Shown: positions 18,366 to 27,482, counted from the first letter of the stretch. The stretch: 64,000 nucleotides of DNA from Sporofaciens musculi (GCF_009830285.1 NZ_WUQX01000001.1:4960501-5024500); one strand, 5' to 3'. Notes: a model not told the origin generated them from the sequence alone. Numbers and translations: made by a program.

Positions 18366-18397
18366 AGATACAAAATAATCTTAGCACACTTTTTTCA

Positions 18398-19204
18398 TCA
18401 TTGAAACAGCTTCTTATAGATATTCTGATCCTCCTCCTTAAATACATTGAACACCACCCGCTCAATGGCAGATGACGTAAGGTAGCGGTCCACCGTATCC
18501 ACGGCAATCTGTGCTGCCAGTTTGTTTGGAAAATGAAACTCTCCTGTGGAAATACAGCAGAACACCACAGACTTAAGCCCCTTCTTCTCTGCCAGCTTCA
18601 AACAGCTTAAATAACAGGACTTTAATTCCTCTTTCTGCCTCTGTGTCACCTGCATCCCCACAATCGGGCCTACGGTATGAAGAACGTATTTTGCCGGAAG
18701 ATTATATCCCTTCGTAATCTTTGCCCTCCCTGTCGGTTCTTCATGTCCCTGCTCCTCCATAAGCCTTGCACACTCGTTGCGAAGCTGGATTCCTGCTGCT
18801 GAATGGATCACATTATCAATACACCCGTGACAAGGCACGAAGCAGCCCAAAAGCTGACTGTTTGCTGCATTGACAATGGCATCCGCCTCAATCCTTGTTA
18901 TATCCCCGCGCCACAGGGAAATCCTCTCCCAATTACGGACTCCATTACACGGCCAGACATCACGAATCACAGGTATCTCCCTAATACTGACAATCCCTTT
19001 CTCTTTAAGCTCCTGCGCCAGCAGCTCATCCTGCTGCTTAATGAACTCCTCTGTCGCTTCGCCTGGCCAGCGTACATTCATCAAACTGCGCAAAAGCCGG
19101 CGTTTTCTTTCATAGTCCACAGGCTCCATAACCGCCTCGTAGCCTTCTCTTTCCTGCATCAGAAAATGAACCAGACTTTCTACCCGTTCTTCTCTCGTTA
19201 TCAT
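18398..19204 (-). CDS. Zinc-type macrodomain protein-ADP-ribose hydrolase
   Basis: A 268-aa protein whose residues 90-265 form a macrodomain. The ADP-ribose site is seen as ADAIVNAANSQLLGCF, followed by the Zn-macro insertion CFVPCHGCIDNVIHSAAG, whose Cys and His residues bind zinc in the SirTM-associated class. The phosphate loop is CCISTGEFHFPNKLAA. The N-terminal 85 residues are helical. These enzymes remove ADP-ribose from proteins. No sirtuin partner or lipoylation genes are next to it, unlike classical SirTM operons. It lies 28 bp downstream of the PD-(D/E)XK gene and may share its transcript. Confidence 0.9.
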   Translation of the reverse strand: MITREERVESLVHFLMQEREGYEAVMEPVDYERKRRLLRSLMNVRWPGEATEEFIKQQDELLAQELKEKGIVSIREIPVIRDVWPCNGVRNWERISLWRGDITRIEADAIVNAANSQLLGCFVPCHGCIDNVIHSAAGIQLRNECARLMEEQGHEEPTGRAKITKGYNLPAKYVLHTVGPIVGMQVTQRQKEELKSCYLSCLKLAEKKGLKSVVFCCISTGEFHFPNKLAAQIAVDTVDRYLTSSAIERVVFNVFKEEDQNIYKKLFQ

Positions 19205-19232
19205 CTGCTCCTCCTAAACAATCATCCATAGG

Positions 19233-20486
19233 CTACAGCAAAGAATATTTTTTATAATACTGCTCTGACTTTTCTTCCGTAAAACCAAAAAGTTTTTGTA
19301 GCTTTAGGAGGATTCTCTCCTTTGGTACTTTCTCATTCAGGTTATCCTGGATGATTGCCTGTATTCCTTTCTCCAGAGCTGCATATGCTTCGTCTCTGGC
19401 TTCGTACGCTTCGTCTCTGGCTTCGTACGCTTCATCTCTGGCTTCGTACGCTTCATCTCTGGCTTCGTATGCTTCGTCTCTTTCTACATATGCTTCGTTT
19501 CTTTCTGCATACGCTTCCTCTCTCTCCTCATATGCTTTTTTATTCTCTACATACACTTTTTCTCTGGCTACATATAGTCTTTTCCAAGCCATATCCAATT
19601 CTTCCCTGGCTTTCTTCATTTCCTTTGCCACAAGCTTTTTAGCATCGTCTACCGCCCCTTCAAAGATAACCTGTTCCAGACTACTCACATGCGTTACCTC
19701 CTTCCACAATTCCTCATTCTCAGAATAATCAATGTACTCCGTCACAGTAGCCATAAAGTCATCCTTGTGCGGATACATAATTGCATTCAGAAAACGTAAA
19801 AGGTCGTATCCCTCGTCTTCCCTGCCCCCATTATACACCTCGTCACCTAATTTGATAACCACTAACGTCATCAAATCATAATTTTCTTTGGCCACGGAAT
19901 TAGGGACTGTATTTTTTGTGTTTGCCATCTCATAGAACGATATACTGTAACGTTCTTCGGGTAAAATTTCATCCCGACAAATCCAAATACTATAACATTT
20001 GGCAAGCTGAGAATAGTCTGTTTCGTCTAAAACCAAAGACAACTGGGAAGAAAGACGCCGCGCAAGATAATAAATCCCCCGTTTCTCAATCGGGTATCCA
20101 GGAGTATATGTTTTCTGCGGCTCTACATCAAAATGTAAATTAATCTGTATATCTTCTGTGGAAAGTAATGGATTCCTGGCGCGAAATGCCAGATCGAAAC
20201 GAGTTGTCTTCTCGTTTAGATGAAAAAACTCTGAATTTTCACCTCTGATTTCCGTGTTGGTTCTGCCAGGGGAGACTTCCGTAGTGCTGGTAATAGACTC
20301 CGCTTCTATAAATCCCATAATCTCCTGTAAGGTATGACCACCATATTCAGGTACTGTCCCTTTAAGGATAACGGCCAGCACCTCTGCATATTGCAGGATT
20401 GTTTTTGTCTGGATATCCAGCCCATGTGTATCTGCCGTAATCTGCATGGCACTGAGCGCTCCCATACTGCCCTGCACTTTCTCCAC
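19233..20486 (-). CDS. PD-(D/E)XK nuclease-like protein (Rpn/transposase-associated) with heptad-repeat tail
   Basis: A 417-aa protein starting at a GTG with GGGGG seven bases upstream. Residues 85-290 resemble the PD-(D/E)XK nuclease family of Rpn/YhgA-like proteins. Catalytic-looking residues are Asp in RFDLAFRA and the DVEPQ motif, followed by YPIEKRGIYYLARRLSSQL. Residues 300-390 are about twelve heptads of the type YEARDEA, a long coiled coil, and the C-terminal 30 residues form a capping helix (LLKLQKLFGFTEEKSEQY). Such proteins are often fast-evolving and linked to mobile DNA, but no transposon ends are visible here. Nuclease activity is inferred, not shown. Confidence 0.7.
   Translation of the reverse strand: MEKVQGSMGALSAMQITADTHGLDIQTKTILQYAEVLAVILKGTVPEYGGHTLQEIMGFIEAESITSTTEVSPGRTNTEIRGENSEFFHLNEKTTRFDLAFRARNPLLSTEDIQINLHFDVEPQKTYTPGYPIEKRGIYYLARRLSSQLSLVLDETDYSQLAKCYSIWICRDEILPEERYSISFYEMANTKNTVPNSVAKENYDLMTLVVIKLGDEVYNGGREDEGYDLLRFLNAIMYPHKDDFMATVTEYIDYSENEELWKEVTHVSSLEQVIFEGAVDDAKKLVAKEMKKAREELDMAWKRLYVAREKVYVENKKAYEEREEAYAERNEAYVERDEAYEARDEAYEARDEAYEARDEAYEARDEAYAALEKGIQAIIQDNLNEKVPKERILLKLQKLFGFTEEKSEQYYKKYSLL
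19388..19510. repeat. 21-bp tandem repeat encoding coiled-coil heptads
   Basis: About five near-perfect 21-bp units (GCTTCGTCTCTGGCTTCGTAC on the plus strand), with more diverged units toward 19575. Each unit encodes one YEARDEA heptad of the overlapping gene. Repeat number can change in whole heptads without breaking the frame, so coiled-coil length could vary between strains. Confidence 0.9.
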
Positions 20487-20698
20487 CCAATTTCCCCCTT
20501 TCTGTTACGATTTTGCAAAAATATCACCGTTAATGTAATACATCATATTAATTTTTGCATTTTAAAATAATGATCAGGTAATCATCAGACGAACTGTCTG
20601 TGAGAATATAAAAGACGAACGCCTTTTAGAATTCTTGTCTTTTAGTATAGTGCATCTAATGGCAAAACACAATCCCAAACATATTTTCACAAAATATC

Positions 20699-21076
20699 TT
20701 ATCTTTTTAGACTATAAAGCTTCTCGTCTATAAACACTCCACAAAAATACGCGCTAAGCCCATCGTCTAATCTCTCAATATACTCCATATAATTCCTGGG
20801 AAAATGTTTCAGTCGGCTTTCATCCTGCTCATCAAAATGAAATATCATCTCTTTTAGGATTTGCTGATAGACAAATGTAATCTTCATTGCCGTCTGAATA
20901 TTCGCCCCTTTGCCAAGAGCATCTTGTGCCAAAGTCATGACACTGTCATAAAATTCCCAGAAAAATTGAACTGAAAACTGCGAATTCTCATGTAAATCAT
21001 AGATTATGCTGTTCTCCTGGCATCTGTAATTCCGTTCTAAAATTGTATACGCATCATGAAGCTCCATTCTATTCAT
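20699..21076 (-). CDS. Hypothetical helical protein (125 aa)
   Basis: A soluble, mostly helical protein with many Phe/Tyr residues (FSVQFFWEFYDSVMT; FVYQQILKEMIFHFDEQDE). The ATG at 21076 has GGGAGG six bases upstream. No known motif, signal or membrane segment. It stands alone between the nuclease-like gene and the divergent TelA operon. I do not recognise it. Confidence 0.65.
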   Translation of the reverse strand: MNRMELHDAYTILERNYRCQENSIIYDLHENSQFSVQFFWEFYDSVMTLAQDALGKGANIQTAMKITFVYQQILKEMIFHFDEQDESRLKHFPRNYMEYIERLDDGLSAYFCGVFIDEKLYSLKR

Positions 21077-21292
21077 CCATAGCCTCCCAAATTATCCCTC
21101 AATACTTGATTTACCAGAAATCTCTGGAATGTCTTTCTTAATCATAATCCTTTTTTCCTGAAACTTCAAGGAATGTATTCCAATAGCAGCCTGTCAACTG
21201 TTACTGTCAAGTTACTTTTCACACCTGCGGTATTCACAACAACGAAAACACAGAATATTGCCTATTTTGCCTATTTGTAAAGAACTGCCAAC

Positions 21293-21321
21293 TTGTCAGA
21301 AATCAATATGTGTCGTATAAT
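21293..21321 (+). promoter_or_regulatory. Sigma-A promoter of the VWA/TelA operon
   Basis: TTGTCA (21293-21298), a 17-base spacer and TATAAT (21316-21321), about 50 bases before the GTG start of the first operon gene. The rest of the 297-bp gap back to 21077 shows no other feature. Confidence 0.85.
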
Positions 21322-21373
21322 GTAGAATATACAATAATTGCTTAAACCTTTAAGCCAAGCGGGAGGGGATGTT

Positions 21374-22105
21374 GTGAAAAAATATATAAAATTAATCCTT
21401 GCAAATCTATCTATTGCAATAGCCGCAGTAATCCTGTATTCACCTGGACTTGTAAACTTAAGGCTGTCCGATTACAGTATTTTTCGGGCAGGAATGTCTA
21501 TCATTGCGGCGCTGCTCCTAATTCTGTCTTTCTTTTTGGTCAATATCCGTCTCCTTAAAGAGCCTGACCGAAAGCCTGTCACACTGGACGATGTCCACGA
21601 CCTTGACAAAGCCAAGGACATCTTAAGAAGCCACTGTGAAGGCAAATATTTCGGCAGTCTGGCAAGAACCGCCTCTGAGCAGCTAGACCGGATCTTCCAG
21701 TGCAGACAGCGGCTGACAGGAATCCTTGCTCAGAAGTTTACCCAAGGGACAATGAGCTTTGACAAATTCGACAGCGTAGCGGCTGCAGCCGAAACCGCCG
21801 CCATAAAAAATGTGGTGGCAATGGCCAACAGGATGCGTCTTTTCGACGAAAAAGAATACGCCAGACTCCAGCATTATCGCGAGGACGACATCCCTGATGA
21901 TATCCAGGAGGAACAGCTAAGGCTGTATCAGAAGAATTTCGATAATGTCCGAGCAACCATCGCCCACAATGAGAAGCTTCTTCTGAAGCTTGATGCTCTG
22001 GCAATGGAAATATCCTCATCATCTTCCGGAGACGATACAAACCTAAACAATGAACTAATCGGAGAGATTGAACGACTCACCGACGAAACCAAGTATTATC
22101 AGTAG
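21374..22105 (+). CDS. Membrane-anchored protein of a VWA/TelA operon (XpaC-like?)
   Basis: 243 aa from the GTG at 21374, which has GGGAGGGG five bases upstream. Two hydrophobic segments (residues 4-24 and 36-56) form a hairpin, followed by a cytoplasmic all-helical domain rich in charged residues that ends in a poly-Ser stretch. The position ahead of a TelA gene resembles the XpaC-TelA pairing in Firmicutes, but similarity to XpaC is too weak for me to assert. It is 12 bp upstream of the VWA gene, so the three genes form one operon. Confidence 0.7.
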   Translation: MKKYIKLILANLSIAIAAVILYSPGLVNLRLSDYSIFRAGMSIIAALLLILSFFLVNIRLLKEPDRKPVTLDDVHDLDKAKDILRSHCEGKYFGSLARTASEQLDRIFQCRQRLTGILAQKFTQGTMSFDKFDSVAAAAETAAIKNVVAMANRMRLFDEKEYARLQHYREDDIPDDIQEEQLRLYQKNFDNVRATIAHNEKLLLKLDALAMEISSSSSGDDTNLNNELIGEIERLTDETKYYQ

Positions 22106-22117
22106 GAGGAATACTTT

Positions 22118-23803
22118 ATGAACAAAAAAGCTATAGGAATTCTAGCCTGTGTCATCGTACTTGTATGCGCCGCAGTCTTTGGCGGCATTTACGCTACCCG
22201 CAACATTGGCAAATCAGAAAAAGTAATATCCGAAGAAAGCGCCGAAAAACGTCTTTCCCGAATGGTTGACAAGATCAACCCTGATACCGGAGTCCCTGTT
22301 AAATCCCCCATTGAGTACGACTCAGTAGACGATGAAGCAAACGAACTTCCAGACATTGACACCTGTAAAGTCCAAGTGAAGGCAGAAACCAGCCTCTATG
22401 CGGAGATCTTTTCCTCTCCTGAAAAGGCTGGAAGCGGGACAGACGGATGGCTGAACGAGATGGCTTCCGAATTCAATGCCCAGGGCTTCCAGGTGGACGG
22501 ACAGACAGTTTCCGTCCAAATCCGCAATGTCAACAGCGGCCAGGCATTGGATTACATTGCCACAGGAAAAGCTGTACCAGAAGGCTTTGCCCCCTCCAGC
22601 ATACTCTGGGTTGACATGCTTAACGCAAAAGGGACCACCACAGAAACCATTTCAGAAAGCCTGGTGGGCAACGTTGCCGGTATTCTTCTCTCCAAAGAAA
22701 CGAATGCCCAAATCGTAGAAAAATACGGAAGCGTAGACCTGAAGGCTATTACTGAGGCCACCGAAGCCGGTGAATTTGCAATGGGATATACCAACCCATT
22801 TGCCAGCAGCGCAGGTCTGAACTTCCTAATCTGTACGCTGGAACGGTATGATTTGAATAACCCGCTGTCTGAGACAGCTACCGCAGGTTTCCAGAAATTC
22901 CAGAAAAACGTGCCTTTTGTGGCCTTAACCACTATGCAGATGCGGGAAGCTGCGGAAAACGGCTCTCTGGACGGCTTCATTATGGAATACCAGTCCTATA
23001 CAAACGACACCATGCTGTCCAATAACTATACCTTCACTCCCTACGGCTACCGCCACGATAACCCGCTAGTCTGCGTAGACTCCATAAGCCCTGAGAAGAA
23101 AGAGATTCTCAACCTTTTTGCAAAATTCTGCGCTTCAGACAAGGCAAAAGCAAGGGCAACAGAATTCGGCTTTAACAGTATGAACGACTATACCTGCGAA
23201 TATGAGCCGGTTTCCGGCGATATTCTGACAGCCGCCCAGAAGCTTTACAAAACAAACAAGGATAACGGCAGACCGGTTATCAGCGTATTTGTGGCAGACG
23301 TTTCCGGCAGTATGGACGGAGAGCCGCTAATCGCTCTCCAAACTTCACTGATTAACAGTATGAAATACATTAATCCTGAAAATTATATCGGACTTGTAAG
23401 TTATGCGGATGATGTAACCATTGAACTTCCTATTGGGCAGTTTAATCTGGAGCAGCAGACATATTTTAAAGGAAGCGTAGAGAATCTATACGCCTCTGGA
23501 GGTACCGCAACCTTTGACGCGATCTGCGTCGCACTTAATATGATTCGCAAGCAGATGGAGGAATATCCGGATGCAAAACCTATGCTGTTTGTCTTAAGCG
23601 ACGGAGAAACCAATGTAGGCTACAATTTAAATGATATCCGAGACATTTTAAGCGGATTAAAGATACCCGTATATACCATTGGCTACAATGCCGACCTGTC
23701 GGCCCTCCAAAGCATCAGCTCCGTCAACGAGGCGGCAAGTATCGACGCTTCAACGGATGACGTCGTCTACCAGCTAAAAACATTATTCAATGCCAATATG
23801 TAG
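22118..23803 (+). CDS. Substrate-binding-like / von Willebrand A domain membrane protein
   Basis: A 561-aa protein with an N-terminal signal anchor (residues 5-27). Residues 80-370 look like a periplasmic-binding-protein type 2 fold (VQIRNVNSGQALDYI, GYTNPFASSAG). A C-terminal VWA domain spans 385-560. The metal-ion-dependent adhesion site is intact: DVSGSM near residue 395, a Thr in ASGGTATFDA, and Asp in LSDGETN. The domain therefore probably binds Mg2+ and a protein partner outside the cell or in the wall zone. A GGAGG site precedes the ATG. It lies between the membrane protein and telA genes. Confidence 0.85.
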   Translation: MNKKAIGILACVIVLVCAAVFGGIYATRNIGKSEKVISEESAEKRLSRMVDKINPDTGVPVKSPIEYDSVDDEANELPDIDTCKVQVKAETSLYAEIFSSPEKAGSGTDGWLNEMASEFNAQGFQVDGQTVSVQIRNVNSGQALDYIATGKAVPEGFAPSSILWVDMLNAKGTTTETISESLVGNVAGILLSKETNAQIVEKYGSVDLKAITEATEAGEFAMGYTNPFASSAGLNFLICTLERYDLNNPLSETATAGFQKFQKNVPFVALTTMQMREAAENGSLDGFIMEYQSYTNDTMLSNNYTFTPYGYRHDNPLVCVDSISPEKKEILNLFAKFCASDKAKARATEFGFNSMNDYTCEYEPVSGDILTAAQKLYKTNKDNGRPVISVFVADVSGSMDGEPLIALQTSLINSMKYINPENYIGLVSYADDVTIELPIGQFNLEQQTYFKGSVENLYASGGTATFDAICVALNMIRKQMEEYPDAKPMLFVLSDGETNVGYNLNDIRDILSGLKIPVYTIGYNADLSALQSISSVNEAASIDASTDDVVYQLKTLFNANM

Positions 23804-23825
23804 CCCAAAAGCAAGGAGGAAAATT

Positions 23826-25010
23826 ATGAGCGGATTTTCACTGGATTTACCAAACACAAAAGAAAGCGCAGGCGGATTTTCACTAGATTTGCCTGACACA
23901 GAAGCAATCAAGAAAGAGGTCGTGGCAGAACTTAAGCCCACTCCTGAAGAAAAGACGGCTATTACTAATGTGGTCAAAGATAAAGCCGACCAGATTATGG
24001 CTGTAGATTTGGATTCTCTCTCACAGCGTCGGGAATTCGTTCAGGTGGTCGAGACTTTCGGCTCGGACCTGGTCCGGCAGTCACAGGCGAAAAACAGCAT
24101 CCTACAGAAGCGGATGGGTGATTTTAGCCGCGCAGGCGGAGAATCCGGCGAAGTAGCAAAGGGTCTGGAGGAACTGTCTATCAAAATGAGGGACTTAGAT
24201 CCATCCGGTCTGGATTTTACCAAAACCGGTGTTCTTGGTAAGGTATTTAACCCTATCCGTCGCTATTTTGAGCGTTTCAAAACTGCCGATGCAGAAATTG
24301 CAGGCATCGTGAAAACCTTGGAAAAGGGACGAACGGTCCTGAAAAATGACAACACCACCCTGGAGATTGAGCAGGCGTCCATGCGTGAGCTGACAAAACA
24401 GTTGACTCAGAAGATTGAACTGGGCTCACAGCTTGACAGCTATCTGGCAAATGCGGTAGAAAATGCAAAGATTTCCGGTGATTCTGAAGAACGCATTAAA
24501 TTTGTGGAGGAGGAAATCATCTTCCCCCTTAGACAAAGACTGATGGATTTCCAGCAATTATTGGTGGTGAACCAGCAGGGAATCATCGCCATGGAAGTAA
24601 TCCGTAAAAATAACCTGGAGCTGATTCGCGCTGTTGACCGAGCCCAGACTGTAACAGTCGCCGCCCTTCGTGTGGCGGTCACTGTTGCCGGCGCGCTGTA
24701 TAACCAGAAAATCGTCCTGGAAAAAGTCCAGATGTTAAACGCTACCACCAACAATATGATTAGCGCAACATCACGTATGCTGAAAGAACAGGGAACCGCC
24801 ATCCAGCGGGAGGCTGTTGAGGCCAGTATCTCACCGGACACTCTGAAACAGGCATTTGCAGATACCTTGTCTGCATTAGATGATATTAGTACCTACAAGG
24901 AAAAGGCATTGCCACAGATGGCACAGACGATTCAAGATTTCCGGACGATTGCGGATGAAGGGGAACGGCAGCTTACCAGGCTGGAAAAAGGGAAAAGTAT
25001 CGGCTTCTAA
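23826..25010 (+). CDS. TelA-type toxic anion resistance protein
   Basis: 394 aa from the ATG at 23826, which has AAGGAGG seven bases upstream. The TelA/KlaA family is cytoplasmic and coiled-coil rich; here helices run through residues 70-385, with the conserved VAALRVAVTVAGALYNQ segment near 290. The N-terminus repeats the short motif GFSLDLP twice (residues 3-9 and 20-26), as a linear docking motif might. The family was named for tellurite resistance but is widely linked to envelope stress. Here it probably works with the two membrane proteins upstream. Confidence 0.9.
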   Translation: MSGFSLDLPNTKESAGGFSLDLPDTEAIKKEVVAELKPTPEEKTAITNVVKDKADQIMAVDLDSLSQRREFVQVVETFGSDLVRQSQAKNSILQKRMGDFSRAGGESGEVAKGLEELSIKMRDLDPSGLDFTKTGVLGKVFNPIRRYFERFKTADAEIAGIVKTLEKGRTVLKNDNTTLEIEQASMRELTKQLTQKIELGSQLDSYLANAVENAKISGDSEERIKFVEEEIIFPLRQRLMDFQQLLVVNQQGIIAMEVIRKNNLELIRAVDRAQTVTVAALRVAVTVAGALYNQKIVLEKVQMLNATTNNMISATSRMLKEQGTAIQREAVEASISPDTLKQAFADTLSALDDISTYKEKALPQMAQTIQDFRTIADEGERQLTRLEKGKSIGF

Positions 25011-25061
25011 TTATATAAAATGCCCCCTTCATACTGTGAAGCATTCCGTATGTGAATCCTA

Positions 25062-25163
25062 AAAGGGATGTTGTATTAAGCACAAAATCTACACGATATG
25101 GTATTTTCTAAAAACTGGATTCTGCCATATCTTGTAATTCTTTTGCTTACTGCAACATCCCCT
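25062..25163. repeat. 102-bp imperfect palindrome (MITE-like hairpin)
   Basis: Two arms of about 40 bases (25062-25102 and 25123-25163) are inverted repeats with a few mismatches, bounded by AAGGGATGTTG and CAACATCCCCTT, with a loop of about 20 bases. It sits between the telA stop and the stop of a decayed acetyltransferase gene, and could fold as a very long hairpin. It may be a miniature inverted-repeat element, or a bidirectional terminator grown unusually large. I see no second copy in the window. Confidence 0.6.
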
Positions 25164-25165
25164 TC

Positions 25166-25569
25166 TTATGAAATCATATTCTTTTGAAGCTCTCTCCACT
25201 CGTCCTCCAACATTGCCATGAGAATATCGTCCCCATATGTATCTCCATCTTTTACGGCATCTCTCAATACGCCCTCCCGCTTAAAACCGACCTTTAAATA
25301 TGCCTTTTCAGCCCTTGGATTAAAAGAGAATACATCCAATTCCAAGCGGTGCAAACAGATAAAAAATCATAACGCCCCTCGTCATCTATACACGAAAGAA
25401 AGAAATTTACAACCTCGTCGTGGGTAAACGAAGGCTTACATCCGGTGAGCCGCGAAACCTCTGGCTCTAGCGGGTTAAAATTTTGCTGATAATAATTTTC
25501 TGCATCCTCTCTGCATGCTGATCTAAGAACATATCCGTCCTTTTCCCAAAATGTTTTGACTTTTTCCAT
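25166..25569 (-). pseudogene. GNAT acetyltransferase, internal deletion and frameshift
   Basis: The N-terminal part (start ATG 25569, AGGAGG nine bases upstream; MEKVKTFWEKDGYVLR) reads normally to about RYDFL. The reading then changes frame and continues as LHRLELDVFSFNPRAEKAY, the conserved C-terminal half of a RimJ/RimL-like acetyltransferase, to the stop at 25166. Roughly 50 codons holding the acetyl-CoA-binding core are missing at the junction. A functional enzyme is very unlikely. The decay lies right beside the palindrome at 25062-25163. Confidence 0.8.
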
Positions 25570-25638
25570 TATAGAAATCCTCCTAAGCAGCACAAGCTAT
25601 CATTTCAATCAGGTAATACGCCTCCATCAATCTTGCCA

Positions 25639-26157
25639 TTAAATAAGATTGCGCTTGGCCACGTAGCGAAAATGAGGCATATCAACACCACGGTAATGCT
25701 TCGTCCAACTGTCCGCCACCGTCATTCCATTCTTAAGAGCCACATTCTGAGAAGCTGTATTCGTATCTCTGATTATAGAGCAAACCTCATCAGCATCCAA
25801 TCTCTCAAACGCATACTTTTTACAGGCTCTGGCTGCTTCTATGGCATATCCCTGATGCCAATACAGACGCCAAAAAAGATATCCAATCTCCAGTACCCCC
25901 TTCTCTTTCCACGGCTGCATTGTTAGCCCGCACTGTCCAATCATCTCGTCTGTTTCTTTCAAAATAACTGCCCACAGACCAAACCCCCATTTTTGATAAC
26001 GCGCAATCTGCCTGTCCAGCCATTCCTGCACTTCATCATCGCTAAATGCCCCTTCGTAGGCATACATGGCTTTTTCATCTTGTAATATATTACATAAAGA
26101 GCCATAATCCCCCTGATTCAGTTCCCGTAAGTATAATCTATCTGTTTCAAGTATCAT
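25639..26157 (-). CDS. GNAT family N-acetyltransferase (RimJ/RimL type)
   Basis: A 172-aa single-domain acetyltransferase. The start TDRLYLRELNQGD is the family signature. Other landmarks are IGQCGLTMQPW, GYLFWRLYWHQGYAIEAARA (the acetyl-CoA pyrophosphate-binding region) and the C-terminal NTASQNVALKNGM. It transfers acetyl groups to an amine; the substrate cannot be predicted. It is intact, unlike its neighbour at 25166-25569, and differs enough not to be a recent duplicate. Confidence 0.88.
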   Translation of the reverse strand: MILETDRLYLRELNQGDYGSLCNILQDEKAMYAYEGAFSDDEVQEWLDRQIARYQKWGFGLWAVILKETDEMIGQCGLTMQPWKEKGVLEIGYLFWRLYWHQGYAIEAARACKKYAFERLDADEVCSIIRDTNTASQNVALKNGMTVADSWTKHYRGVDMPHFRYVAKRNLI

Positions 26158-26260
26158 ATATTTCCACTCCCCCCTTGCGTTCCTTCTTTTTATCCATTTT
26201 ATAGAAAATACTTTTAGAAGTCAAATTAGAACTTTGTTGTTCATGTACCCCGTCTCATTG

Positions 26261-26289
26261 TTGAATATCTAACCCTAATAATATATAAT
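26261..26289 (+). promoter_or_regulatory. Promoter of the alpha/beta hydrolase gene
   Basis: TTGAAT (26261-26266) and TATAAT (26284-26289) are 17 bases apart, about 55 bases before the start codon. Confidence 0.6.
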
Positions 26290-26344
26290 AATTCTCATAT
26301 AGCAAAGAAACCTGTCAAAAATGATAAAGGAGATTCATCCTCAA

Positions 26345-27424
26345 ATGGAAAACAAAAAAGCGCAGCACCCTCGAAGCAAAAAGAAAATCGCTCTGGTTAT
26401 AATCATCTGTATTTTAGTAATATTTTTCTTCATTATTATGCCTATTCTGACCCGCCTTATCTATCTTGATAATTTTGGCAAACGATTTGAGACTGCCCAG
26501 TGGATGGCATATTCTGTCAATGAATTTGATGGCTTAAAAGTCACGGAATCCACATTTCCGTCGAATAACGGCCAACTCCTTGCAGGTTATCATTATTCAA
26601 AAGAGAACCAGGAGATAAAAGGCGTACTCGTAATTGCCCATGGTTTGGGCGGCGGCGGACACAACACTTATATGGATATTGCCGACTACTTTACTTCAAA
26701 CGGCTACCTTGTCTTTGCTTACGACGCAACCGGAAACGACAAAAGCGAAGGTGAAGCAGTAGGAGGTATGCCTCAAGGCGTCATTGACCTTGATTTTGCT
26801 CTGCGCTATGTCAAGCAAACGGACGAATATCAAGATTTACCCATTGTTTTATTCGGGCATAGCTGGGGCGGCTATTGCGTCGGTAGCGTGCTGAACTGCC
26901 ATACAGATGTGAAAGCCGCTGTCCTCGTCGCCGGCTTCAACCGTTCAATCGATTTATTTGAACAGCAGGGAGAGTCCATCATTGGTTCTGGCATCAAATT
27001 ATTTATGCCCTATGTCTCTGTGTATGAACGGCTGAAATTCGGGAAATATGCCTCCTATACCGCTATTGACGGCTTTGGGGCATCTGACGCAGAAATCATG
27101 ATTCTTCACAGCAAAGACGATTCAACCGTTCTTCCCGAAAATGGATATGAGAAGTTTTATAATGCCTATGGAGAAACTCCACGTTTTCATTTTATTGAAT
27201 ATGAGGACAGAGGACACGACAGCGTATACTATTCAGACGCGGCACGCCGCTATAAAGAGCAGCTTAACAAGGACTATACCGCTTATGTTGAGGCAAACGG
27301 CGGTGAGTACACTGCCGAGATTAAGGAGGAATTTATGAAGCAAAATCTTGATAAAAGTAAATGCTATGAATTCGATTATGATTTAATGCAGCAGATGTTA
27401 GACTTTTATGACTCTGCTCTTTGA
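26345..27424 (+). CDS. Membrane-anchored alpha/beta hydrolase
   Basis: 359 aa from the ATG at 26345, which follows AAAGGAG by 12 bases; the ATG at 26321 has no ribosome site. A basic N-terminus precedes a membrane segment (residues 14-38). The hydrolase fold shows the oxyanion loop HGLGGGG, nucleophile elbow GHSWGG, acid HSKDDS and histidine DRGHDS. It resembles monoacylglycerol-lipase-like or serine aminopeptidase S33 enzymes, probably acting on a lipid or ester outside the membrane. Substrate unknown. A terminator follows. Confidence 0.88.
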   Translation: MENKKAQHPRSKKKIALVIIICILVIFFFIIMPILTRLIYLDNFGKRFETAQWMAYSVNEFDGLKVTESTFPSNNGQLLAGYHYSKENQEIKGVLVIAHGLGGGGHNTYMDIADYFTSNGYLVFAYDATGNDKSEGEAVGGMPQGVIDLDFALRYVKQTDEYQDLPIVLFGHSWGGYCVGSVLNCHTDVKAAVLVAGFNRSIDLFEQQGESIIGSGIKLFMPYVSVYERLKFGKYASYTAIDGFGASDAEIMILHSKDDSTVLPENGYEKFYNAYGETPRFHFIEYEDRGHDSVYYSDAARRYKEQLNKDYTAYVEANGGEYTAEIKEEFMKQNLDKSKCYEFDYDLMQQMLDFYDSAL

Positions 27425-27451
27425 AAATGATTACATATCTGTATCAAATTG

Positions 27452-27482
27452 CGGCATAGTCTTAGCGGCTATGCCGTTTTTC
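27452..27482 (+). terminator. Terminator after the hydrolase gene
   Basis: Stem CGGCATAG/CTATGCCG with a 9-base loop followed by five T residues, 28 bases past the stop codon. Confidence 0.85.

Noticed and set aside
19351-19728. Plus-strand repetitive frames and a possible CRISPR-like array
   Set aside because: The 21-bp units are contiguous with no spacers and encode heptads on the minus strand, so this is a coding tandem repeat, not a CRISPR.
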